NCBI GenBank assembly: GCA_905215095.1
Contig: CAJMOL010000061.1
Span: 1 to 7,857 of the forward strand
Length of the DNA: 7,857 bases
DNA from: an uncultured bacterium
GTDB taxonomy: Bacteria; Actinomycetota; Coriobacteriia; Coriobacteriales; Coriobacteriaceae
Direction of reading: 5' to 3'
Both the position numbers and the translations under genes were made by a program. The notes under the pieces were generated by a model. The model ran no database searches. It saw nothing but the letters and a program-made list of their open reading frames with translations, and was not told the DNA's origin. Below are positions 1 through 4,822 of this stretch, one piece after another; the first letter of the stretch is position 1; each line of letters opens with the position of its first letter.

Positions 1-54
1 CCCGCTGAGCTGGGCCTATGCCGGAATCTCTCCCACAGAAACCACCGAAGAGCC
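1..54. mobile_element. Probable ISL3-family IS terminus (partial)
   Basis: Read on the minus strand from base 54, the sequence begins GGCTCTTCGGTGGTTTCTGT. This resembles the outer terminal inverted repeats of ISL3-family insertion sequences, which typically start GGCTCTT. The likely repeat covers bases 28-54, and the element would extend leftwards out of the window. ISL3 elements duplicate about 8 bp of target, and the A-rich bases 55-62 would be the candidate duplication. The partner end and the transposase are not visible, so this rests on resemblance alone. The alternatives are an unrelated leader sequence or the end of an upstream reading frame. Confidence 0.4.
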
Positions 55-64
55 AAAAAAGGGC

Positions 65-70
65 TATACT
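65..70 (+). promoter_or_regulatory. Candidate -10 element of the surface protein gene
   Basis: TATACT matches the sigma-70 -10 consensus at five of six bases and lies 48 bp before the ATG, giving a leader of about 40 nt. No convincing -35 hexamer sits 16-18 bp upstream; that position (about 42-47) falls inside the putative IS terminus. The promoter may therefore be a hybrid or depend on another factor. Confidence 0.4.
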
Positions 71-117
71 ACTAGGCACTTAAAGGTCCACAAGCTGCAA
101 GTTGAGGAGTACCTAAC

Positions 118-681
118 ATGAAGAAGAGATTCATGGCAGCACTGAGCGTTCTCGCTCTTGCCCTGGCTCTGCCCGTGGCTGCTTTCGCCGCCCCGAGCCC
201 TGCCAACACCACCGCCACCGGCGCCAACAACGTGACCGCCAGCGTTAACAACGCTAACGTCAAGGTTGCTTCCACCACCAACAACGCCGAGGGCACCCCT
301 GCCAACGCCAACGTGGTCGCTTCCTTTGAGATCACCGAGACCGTCGAGGGTACCGTTTCTGAGTCCAACCCGCTGACCGTCACCTTCACCCTTGGCAAGG
401 CTTACGCCAACGCCAAGGTTACCGTCTATGTCCAGCACAACGACGGTAGCAAGGAGACCCTGAACCTCACTGCCGACAACAACGGCAATGTTACCTTTAA
501 GGTTACCAAGCTCTCCATCTACACCATCGTGGCCGAGAAGACCGCTGCTGGCGCTGCTACCACCGACAACGGTGCTAAGTCCCCGGCTACCGGCGTGAAC
601 ACCACCGCTGTTGCCGCTGTGGCTGCTGTTGCCGCTGCTGGCGCTGCCTGCGCTTTTGTTGCTCTTCGCAAGAACAACTAG
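118..681 (+). CDS. Small SPATG-anchored cell-wall surface protein
   Basis: This 187-residue exported protein is probably linked covalently to peptidoglycan. A Sec signal peptide (KKRF, then a hydrophobic stretch to about residue 24) would be cut near AFA-A. Residues 25-65 are Ala/Asn/Thr-rich and low in complexity. Residues 68-140 look like one beta-sandwich module ending in the pattern dG-vtF-v-lS-Y-iv, as seen in surface proteins of Coriobacteriia. The C-terminus is a sorting signal: SPATG (155-159), a hydrophobic span (about 163-183), then RKNN. GAGGAG at 104-109 supports the ATG. Codon use is strongly biased: nearly every Asn codon is AAC, with a single AAT. The two genes downstream are less biased, so this gene is likely highly expressed. 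The adjacent sortase is the natural candidate to process it. The role at the surface is unknown. Confidence 0.85.
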   Translation: MKKRFMAALSVLALALALPVAAFAAPSPANTTATGANNVTASVNNANVKVASTTNNAEGTPANANVVASFEITETVEGTVSESNPLTVTFTLGKAYANAKVTVYVQHNDGSKETLNLTADNNGNVTFKVTKLSIYTIVAEKTAAGAATTDNGAKSPATGVNTTAVAAVAAVAAAGAACAFVALRKNN

Positions 682-687
682 CACACA

Positions 688-703
688 TACGGTTTCAACC
701 GTA
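688..703 (+). repeat. Short perfect inverted repeat after the stop codon
   Basis: TACGGT and ACCGTA flank TTCA, giving a 6-bp hairpin seven bases after the stop codon and just before the terminator. It could protect the 3' end of the transcript or act with the terminator. No T-tract follows it directly. Confidence 0.5.
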
Positions 704-710
704 AGATTTG

Positions 711-740
711 AGGACCCGTACTTGTGCGGGTCCTTTTTTT
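711..740 (+). terminator. Intrinsic terminator after the surface protein gene
   Basis: AGGACCCG (711-718) pairs with CGGGTCCT (727-734). Two further pairs can extend the stem to a CTTG loop, and seven T follow (734-740). This is a strong Rho-independent terminator lying between the surface protein gene and the sortase. Read-through would explain weaker expression of the downstream genes, because no convincing separate promoter is visible before the sortase. Confidence 0.9.
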
Positions 741-767
741 GGCCGATTTACAGGGTAAGGGAACACC

Positions 768-1586
768 ATGGCACAGCAGCCGCAGGGCAAGCATATGGAA
801 GTTAAGCATATGGGCGACTCGGACAAAAAGCGTCGCGCCACGATACTCAAGGGCGTTTTCGTAGTGTTGTTGCTGGTCGCAGTCGGCTGCGGCGGCTACG
901 TGCTCTATATGAATCATCTAGAGCAGCAGCGCGCCGAGGAGATGAGTGCAACAGGCAAGCCCGCCACGAAGGTCGAATCAAAGGGCAAGGAGCTGCCGGA
1001 CAACCCCATCGACTTTGCACCGCTCATTCAAGAGAATGCCGATATCTATGCGTGGCTCTACATTCCGGGTGCGGATATCAACACGCCCTTGCTGCAGAGC
1101 ACGACGGACGACCTGTTTTATCTGGACCACGACAAGGACGGCAAGTACGACCCGTATGGCACAGCATTTAGCCAGATGGCAAACGCGCGCGACTTTAGCG
1201 ATCCCGTCACGGTGATCTACGGCCATGTGAACGGCGGTGTGTTCCACAACTTGCATAACTTTGAGGACGCGGACTTCTTTAACGAGAACACCGAGTTCTA
1301 TATCTACACGCCGGGCCATATTCTGAAGTACAAGATTGTCTCGGCCTATCAATATGACGATCGCCACATTCTCAACTCGTTTAACTTTGCCGACCCTGCC
1401 GTGCGTCAGGACTACTTTAATTCGGTCTGTAATCCGGACGCATTGCTCAAAAATGTACGTGACGGCGTGACACTTGATGCAGATAGTAAGATTGTACAGT
1501 TGAGCACCTGCATGCTCGATAGCTCGCAGGGCAACTCGCGCTATATTGTGAGCGGTGTGTTAACAAGCGACCAGGAGACAAAATAG
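768..1586 (+). CDS. Class B sortase
   Basis: This is a membrane-anchored cysteine transpeptidase. It would cut the sorting motif of surface proteins between Thr and Gly and join the product to the cell wall or to another protein. The 272 residues comprise a short basic cytoplasmic N-terminus, one membrane helix (about 29-48), and an extracellular catalytic domain (about 75-266). The catalytic set is visible: His153 in YGHVNGG, Cys248 in LSTC, and Arg258 in SRYIV. The HDKDGKYDPYGTAF segment before the His and the overall length fit class B. AAGGGA at 757-762 supports this ATG; an in-frame ATG at 798 is an alternative. The SPATG protein just upstream is the likely substrate, and the LCP gene follows after 2 bp. 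Substrate specificity is inferred from proximity. Confidence 0.9.
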   Translation: MAQQPQGKHMEVKHMGDSDKKRRATILKGVFVVLLLVAVGCGGYVLYMNHLEQQRAEEMSATGKPATKVESKGKELPDNPIDFAPLIQENADIYAWLYIPGADINTPLLQSTTDDLFYLDHDKDGKYDPYGTAFSQMANARDFSDPVTVIYGHVNGGVFHNLHNFEDADFFNENTEFYIYTPGHILKYKIVSAYQYDDRHILNSFNFADPAVRQDYFNSVCNPDALLKNVRDGVTLDADSKIVQLSTCMLDSSQGNSRYIVSGVLTSDQETK

Positions 1587-1588
1587 TC

Positions 1589-2866
1589 ATGAACCCCCGT
1601 GGCAAGCACTTTATCGATGCGGTGGATCCCGACGAAAATCAAGTAAACAATCCCGAGCAGCAGGTTCGGGATGCGGCGGAGCCTGTCGAGCCTCAATGGG
1701 AGACCAAAGGCACTCCGACACCTCAATCTGACGAAAAATCCCAGGGCAAGGCCGAGGCTCCGTCCGACGCATCGGCAAAGACCGATGAAGCTGCGGCGCA
1801 GCCTGTTGATGAGGTAGAGTGGCCTTCGCTTGATGAGGCGGGACCTCAGCGTCGTCGACGCTCCAAAGAGTCGATTAAGCGCATCAAGCGCCGCCGCCGT
1901 ATCCGCACGCTGCTGATCGTGCTGCTCGTGATTGGTGCGGTTGCTGCTGCCGGCTGGGGCTTTGTGAATCACAGCGTGAACCAAGGCAAAAAGAAGATTG
2001 AGGAAAAGACCGAAAAGGTCATTAAGGCCAAGGGCGACACCATTACCTATAACGGCAAGAAGTATGCGCTCAACAAGCATATGGCCACGGTGGCGTTTAT
2101 CGGCTTTGATGGCCGCAATAACGATGACGGCACCCAGAAGGGCCAGTCCGATACTGTGATGGTCGTAGCGCTTAATACCGACACGGGCGAGGCCCGCGGC
2201 ATTATCATCCCGCGCGACAGCATGGTTGCCGTAGATACGTATTCCAATGGTTCGTTTGCCGGTCAGGTGACCGAGCAGCTGTGCTTGCAGTTTGCCTATG
2301 GCACCGATGGCGACAACTCATCGGCGCTGACGGCCGCCGCTGCCTCGCGTGTGCTCGATAACATTCCGGTCGACTATTACTACACGCTCAATATCGAGGG
2401 CGTGGCTCCCATTAATGACTCCATCGGCGGTGTGACGCTGGTGCCTACGCAGACCGTGCCGGGCACGTCGGTTGTCGAGGGCCAGGAGACCACGCTGTTT
2501 GGTACAACGGCGGAAAAGTACGTGCAGTGGCGCGACACGACGAATCTGACGTCTTCGCTGGATCGCACAGCGCGCCAGGTGAGCTACGTGCAGGCGTTTG
2601 CGTCGAAGGTACTCAGCAGTGCCAAGAGCAACCCCGCCATGCTCATCAGCCTGTATCAGGCCATGGGCGACTATACGTGGACCAATTTGGGTCTCGATGA
2701 GTTCAGCTATCTAGCGACTACGATGCTCGAGCACGGCCTGACTTCGTTTGATGTCGTGACGCTGCAGGGCACCATGCAGCAGGGCGACACCTTCGCCGAG
2801 TTCTACCTGGACCAGGACAACGTAAAGCAAACGGTCGTCGATACCTTCTATCATCCAGTCGACTAG
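1589..2866 (+). CDS. LytR-CpsA-Psr (LCP) family cell-envelope protein
   Basis: LCP proteins are membrane phosphotransferases that move lipid-linked glycopolymers onto peptidoglycan or, in some actinobacteria, onto a surface protein. This one has 425 residues. Residues 1-86 form an acidic, Pro/Glu/Ala-rich cytoplasmic tail that is probably disordered. A very basic stretch (88-106) and one membrane helix (about 106-125) follow. The LCP domain (about 166-345) shows FIGFDGR (170-176), QSDTVMVV with Asp188, IIIPRDSMV with Arg209-Asp210, DSIGGV (277-282), and the arginine region QWRD and RTARQ. The last 80 residues are less conserved. AGGAGA (1573-1578) inside the end of the sortase gene serves this ATG, and the 2-bp gap indicates co-transcription with the sortase. 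The glycopolymer cannot be named from the sequence. Confidence 0.85.
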   Translation: MNPRGKHFIDAVDPDENQVNNPEQQVRDAAEPVEPQWETKGTPTPQSDEKSQGKAEAPSDASAKTDEAAAQPVDEVEWPSLDEAGPQRRRRSKESIKRIKRRRRIRTLLIVLLVIGAVAAAGWGFVNHSVNQGKKKIEEKTEKVIKAKGDTITYNGKKYALNKHMATVAFIGFDGRNNDDGTQKGQSDTVMVVALNTDTGEARGIIIPRDSMVAVDTYSNGSFAGQVTEQLCLQFAYGTDGDNSSALTAAAASRVLDNIPVDYYYTLNIEGVAPINDSIGGVTLVPTQTVPGTSVVEGQETTLFGTTAEKYVQWRDTTNLTSSLDRTARQVSYVQAFASKVLSSAKSNPAMLISLYQAMGDYTWTNLGLDEFSYLATTMLEHGLTSFDVVTLQGTMQQGDTFAEFYLDQDNVKQTVVDTFYHPVD

Positions 2867-2907
2867 ATGTCACCAATGGCTCACTCGATGTCAGGCACCA
2901 ACAGCGA

Positions 2908-3007
2908 GCGGGCCGCATTTGCGCCAAGGTGACGTGAAATGAGAGGGCGCTGACCTTTTGGTCGCGCCCTCGAAATTGAACGTCAGATTGGCGTGAATGC
3001 GGCCCGC
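2908..3007 (+). repeat. 100-bp imperfect palindrome between convergent genes
   Basis: The element is symmetric about a TTTT loop (2956-2959). Pairing is as follows: 20 bp between 2908-2927 and 2988-3007, with two adjacent wobbles at 2920 and 2921; 6 bp between 2930-2935 and 2980-2985; 3 bp between 2938-2940 and 2975-2977; 8 bp between 2943-2950 and 2964-2971; and 4 bp between 2952-2955 and 2960-2963. That is about 41 pairs. The unpaired positions are purine-rich and can form G-A pairs in the + strand RNA. No T-tract follows on either strand, so it is not a standard intrinsic terminator. It may be a REP-like or MITE-like repeat, or a structured 3' end for the LCP transcript. Confidence 0.8.
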
Positions 3008-3021
3008 GCAGCGTCAACGGG

Positions 3022-3045
3022 TCCGCCGTTCGTTAGAACGGCGGA
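3022..3045 (-). repeat. Hairpin carrying the nitroreductase stop codon
   Basis: TCCGCCGTTC (3022-3031) and GAACGGCGGA (3036-3045) form a perfect 10-bp stem around a 4-base loop. On the minus strand the loop reads TAAC and contains the TAA stop of the nitroreductase gene. No T-tract follows. It could stabilise the mRNA 3' end or affect termination. Confidence 0.65.
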
Positions 3046-3560
3046 ACATACACCACGTTGTCGCGGCGCGGCTTTGCCTCGGGGAGTACGTCCTCGGCGT
3101 AGCCCAGAATGCAGTTGCCCACACCGCGCAGGCTTCCGTCGGCGGGCAGACCCCACTTGGCCAGCAGTTTCAGTCCCTCGGGTGAGTCAAAGACCTCGTG
3201 CGCGCGGTGGATCCAACACGAATCGACGCCCAGCGCATAGGCTGCGTTGAGCAGGTTGCCCATGGCGAGCGAGCCGTCTTCCAGGTACGTGGGCACGCTG
3301 CGGTCGACGAGCACCACCACAACGGTCTTGGCGCCGTAGAAGGGATCTCCCTCGCTGCCCATAACTTGGGCGTTGAGCTGCGAGAGGCGCTCGACGGTTG
3401 CGGGGTCGGTAACGGCGACGAACGTGACCGGCTGGCGTCCCATGCCGCTCGGCGCGTACTGGCCGGCTTCGATAATGCGTGCGAGCTTCTCGGCCTCGAC
3501 AGGGCGATCGCTGTATTTGCGGCAGCTGCGGCGGTGGATGAGTGCTTCGATGGTCTCCAT
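3033..3560 (-). CDS. Nitroreductase-family flavoprotein
   Basis: This is a probable cytoplasmic FMN-dependent oxidoreductase that uses NAD(P)H to reduce nitro groups, quinones or related acceptors; the natural substrate is unknown. At 175 residues it matches the short forms of the family. The N-terminal IHRRSCRKYSDRPV motif (8-21) is the usual phosphate-binding start. APSGMGRQPVTFVAV (36-50) corresponds to the family's PSa-N-QPw-f segment, with Gly-Arg in place of the usual Asn. GNLLNAAYALGVDSCWI (101-117) and the LRGVGNCILGYAED region (144-157) complete the fold. The start at 3560 is chosen because AGGAGGA (3564-3570) lies just upstream; the longer open frame to 3653 adds 31 unconserved residues. 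The gene is transcribed towards the LCP gene and away from the unknown gene at 3852. Confidence 0.88.
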   Translation of the reverse strand: METIEALIHRRSCRKYSDRPVEAEKLARIIEAGQYAPSGMGRQPVTFVAVTDPATVERLSQLNAQVMGSEGDPFYGAKTVVVVLVDRSVPTYLEDGSLAMGNLLNAAYALGVDSCWIHRAHEVFDSPEGLKLLAKWGLPADGSLRGVGNCILGYAEDVLPEAKPRRDNVVYVPPF

Positions 3561-3563
3561 GGG

Positions 3564-3570
3564 TCCTCCT
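3564..3570 (-). promoter_or_regulatory. Ribosome binding site deciding the nitroreductase start
   Basis: On the minus strand AGGAGGA sits three bases before the ATG at 3560. It is nearly a full anti-Shine-Dalgarno match and settles the start on residue M of METIEAL, rather than the upstream in-frame ATG at 3653. Confidence 0.8.
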
Positions 3571-3639
3571 GACGTTGGTTTCGATGCCTCGTTCTTACCC
3601 GCCGAACCAAAACCGTAATCGCGCAGTCGGCCCCAAACA

Positions 3640-3673
3640 ATGCAAACTACCAAGTGGAAAAGTTGGTTTGCAT
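3640..3673. promoter_or_regulatory. Inverted repeat ATGCAAAC-N18-GTTTGCAT, operator-like
   Basis: Two perfect 8-bp half-sites (3640-3647 and 3666-3673) lie 26 bp apart start to start, or about 2.5 helical turns. A nested ACCAA/TTGGT pair lies at 3649-3653 and 3663-3667. The position between divergent genes suits a regulator binding site. The regulator is not identifiable from the window. Confidence 0.4.
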
Positions 3674-3689
3674 AAAACTTCAGCCAGAA

Positions 3690-3698
3690 TGTGATAAA
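3690..3698 (+). promoter_or_regulatory. Candidate extended -10 promoter for the 96-residue gene
   Basis: TGTGATAAA combines a TG extension with a -10 hexamer that matches the consensus at four of six bases. No -35 match lies at normal spacing; the inverted repeat ending at 3673 occupies that area, which would suit an activator. The leader would be about 145 nt. This is a weak call. Confidence 0.25.
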
Positions 3699-3703
3699 CC
3701 GGT

Positions 3704-3726
3704 GGGATGGTTAAACGTTTTATCCC
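3704..3726. repeat. Imperfect palindrome around AAACGTTT
   Basis: GGGAT (3704-3708) and ATCCC (3722-3726) flank a central AAACGTTT (3713-3720). The 23-bp site could be a protein binding site or a small hairpin in the leader of the downstream gene. Nothing further can be said from the sequence. Confidence 0.35.
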
Positions 3727-3817
3727 GTCTACCCTGCGGTTTTTTACCACTTGCCTAAATGACGAACGCATAACCTCTGATAAAGGTTTTACTAAAGGAG
3801 CACCAACGTTTATCAAC

Positions 3818-3832
3818 GCGCCATGGTGGCGC
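3818..3832 (+). repeat. Hairpin just before the ribosome binding site of the 96-residue gene
   Basis: GCGCCA and TGGCGC form a 6-bp GC-rich stem around TGG, ending six bases before AGGAGGT (3839-3845). It leaves the ribosome binding site free and may keep the initiation region open or protect the 5' side. The role is inferred. Confidence 0.4.
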
Positions 3833-3851
3833 CGGGCCAGGAGGTAACATC

Positions 3852-4142
3852 ATGTTCCAGGCTGGAGATGTCGTCGAGACCGACTTCGAAGGATTTCTGA
3901 AGCTGCTGCGTTCCAAGACGCGCGCTTTCGTGTCGATTAACGATCACGAGTACTACATCACGCACACCGATGGCTATTGGCGTGTTCAGGATTGCGAGGC
4001 CCTCAACGATAAGGGCCACTTTACTGACTGCTCCGAGCTGGTCAACACGGTCTGCGAGGTCGTCGAACTGCCGTGGATCTGCGGCAAGAGCCTGCACGAC
4101 AGCTTCTCGGGCGCCACGGTCTACGAGGCCGTCGCTGCTTAA
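3852..4142 (+). CDS. Conserved-looking small protein of unknown function
   Basis: I do not recognise a family for this 96-residue protein. It is acidic, has no signal peptide or membrane segment, and is probably cytoplasmic. Four cysteines (48, 60, 68, 77) and four histidines (32, 38, 57, 82) are spread through it without a CxxC pair, so a metal site is possible but not shown. The FVSINDHEYYITHTDGYWRVQD segment (residues 26-47) suggests beta strands; the ends look helical. The start is well supported by AGGAGGT at 3839-3845, six bases before the ATG. A strong terminator follows at once, so the gene is a single-gene transcript. Together these suggest a real and well-expressed gene. Confidence 0.8.
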   Translation: MFQAGDVVETDFEGFLKLLRSKTRAFVSINDHEYYITHTDGYWRVQDCEALNDKGHFTDCSELVNTVCEVVELPWICGKSLHDSFSGATVYEAVAA

Positions 4143-4168
4143 CAGCCAACACTCGATATTCTCTCGCA

Positions 4169-4204
4169 ACCGCCGGCGCCGCCCCCGCGCCGGCGGTCTT
4201 TTTT
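4169..4204 (+). terminator. Strong intrinsic terminator
   Basis: ACCGCCGGCGC (4169-4179) pairs perfectly with GCGCCGGCGGT (4187-4197) around a C-rich 7-base loop, followed by C and six T (4199-4204). It ends the transcript of the 96-residue gene and insulates the operon that follows. Confidence 0.93.
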
Positions 4205-4246
4205 GTCGATATGCTTATGTAGGGACGACCATAAACAACGAGCTTA

Positions 4247-4275
4247 TTGACGATAGTCAAAACTCGGACTAATGT
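4247..4275 (+). promoter_or_regulatory. Sigma-70 promoter of the marR-ABC operon
   Basis: TTGACG (4247-4252) and TAATGT (4270-4275) are separated by exactly 17 bp, each close to consensus. Transcription should start near 4282. The first operator-like repeat overlaps the spacer and the -10 element, so a bound repressor would block RNA polymerase. Confidence 0.8.
4254..4271. promoter_or_regulatory. Operator-like site O1, TAGTC-N8-GACTA
   Basis: Perfect 5-bp half-sites flank AAAACTCG within the promoter spacer and -10 element. The 16 bases 4256-4271 recur exactly at 4290-4305. A second, overlapping palindrome, TTGAC-N4-GTCAA, covers 4247-4260. The MarR-family protein encoded just downstream is the obvious candidate ligand, since such repressors commonly bind palindromes in their own promoters. 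Confidence 0.65.
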
Positions 4276-4287
4276 AGAGATATGAAT

Positions 4288-4305
4288 TGGTCAAAACTCG
4301 GACTA
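4288..4305. promoter_or_regulatory. Operator-like site O2, TGGTC-N8-GACTA
   Basis: This second copy of the O1 sequence is 34 bp downstream, with one half-site base changed. It lies between the predicted transcription start and the marR start codon, where a bound repressor would hinder initiation or elongation. Confidence 0.6.
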
Positions 4306-4309
4306 TCGA

Positions 4310-4822
4310 ATGGCGGGAGAGATGAATAGTACAGTTAGCCCGGTCGATTTCGACCGGATGCTCAACGGGCTTGATCGTATCTATTCGGAGTTCGCGCGCA
4401 CTTGCGGTCTTTCGGACTGCGCCTACTGGATGCTCGTCGACACGAGTGCAGCGGGCGGAAGCGTTGCCGTGAGTCGGCTGACGAGTGAATGGTTCTACAG
4501 CAAACAGACCATCAATTCGGCGATTAAGACGCTTAGGGCGCGAGGGCTTGCGACGTTGGAGTTTGCCGAGGGCAGTCGTAAGAACAAGGTTGTGCGACTG
4601 ACCGAAGAAGGCGTGCGGTTTGCCAAGCGCTACGCGTTGCCGGCGCAAAAAGCCGAGCAACAGGCATTCGAGGCGCTCGAGCCGTGGGAACAGCGCGAGA
4701 TCATGCGCTTGGTCGGTAAGTTCTCCCACGTTCTGAACGAAGAGTGCGAGGCATTTAAACGGCAAGTGGTCGCCGAGAACGAGGCTGACGATAAGGGCGA
4801 GGGGGACACATGCGACTCTTAA
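4310..4822 (+). CDS. MarR-family transcriptional regulator
   Basis: This is a probable dimeric winged-helix repressor that senses a small molecule and controls its own operon. The 170 residues contain N- and C-terminal helices for dimerisation (about 13-32 and 111-155). The DNA-binding domain includes VSRLTSEWFYSKQTINSAIK (about 54-73) as the helix-turn-helix and a wing with GSRKNKVVRLTEEG (88-101). The start is uncertain: ATG 4310 has only a weak GGA upstream, and ATG 4322 has GGGAG very close. Two operator-like copies precede the gene. Its 3' end overlaps the first ABC gene by 13 bp, which indicates translational coupling. Because it is cotranscribed with a drug-type exporter, the effector is probably a toxic compound or exporter substrate. 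Confidence 0.88.
   Translation: MAGEMNSTVSPVDFDRMLNGLDRIYSEFARTCGLSDCAYWMLVDTSAAGGSVAVSRLTSEWFYSKQTINSAIKTLRARGLATLEFAEGSRKNKVVRLTEEGVRFAKRYALPAQKAEQQAFEALEPWEQREIMRLVGKFSHVLNEECEAFKRQVVAENEADDKGEGDTCDS

Larger units (their letters stand above)
3561..3851. other. Divergent intergenic region of 291 bp
   Basis: This AT-richer region separates the nitroreductase gene from the unknown gene at 3852. It holds two inverted repeats, an extended -10-like sequence, a weak AACCT/AGGTT hairpin (3772-3788), and a hairpin directly before the ribosome binding site of the downstream gene. No small gene with a convincing ribosome binding site was found on either strand. Confidence 0.6.

Noticed and set aside
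1..117. A riboswitch leader for the surface protein gene
   Set aside because: I compared the sequence mentally with c-di-GMP, cobalamin, glycine and c-di-AMP riboswitch cores and saw no match. The predicted leader after the -10 element is only about 40 nt.
2..121. Open + frame ending in TGA that overlaps the surface protein ATG
   Set aside because: The 39 codons include several rare ones and give no recognisable protein. The IS-end and promoter-like features fit the region better, though the tail of an upstream gene cannot be fully excluded.
64..684. Minus-strand open frame of 206 codons opposite the surface protein gene
   Set aside because: It is a by-product of strong codon bias in the + strand gene. 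The translation is Gly/Val/Ser low-complexity with no domain.
2866..2893. Direct repeat GATGTCA at 2866-2872 and 2887-2893
   Set aside because: Seven bases repeated once is expected by chance, and nothing around it suggests function.
3561..3653. Upstream ATG at 3653 as the nitroreductase start
   Set aside because: The extra 31 residues look unlike the family's N-terminus, and the near-perfect ribosome binding site lies directly before the ATG at 3560.
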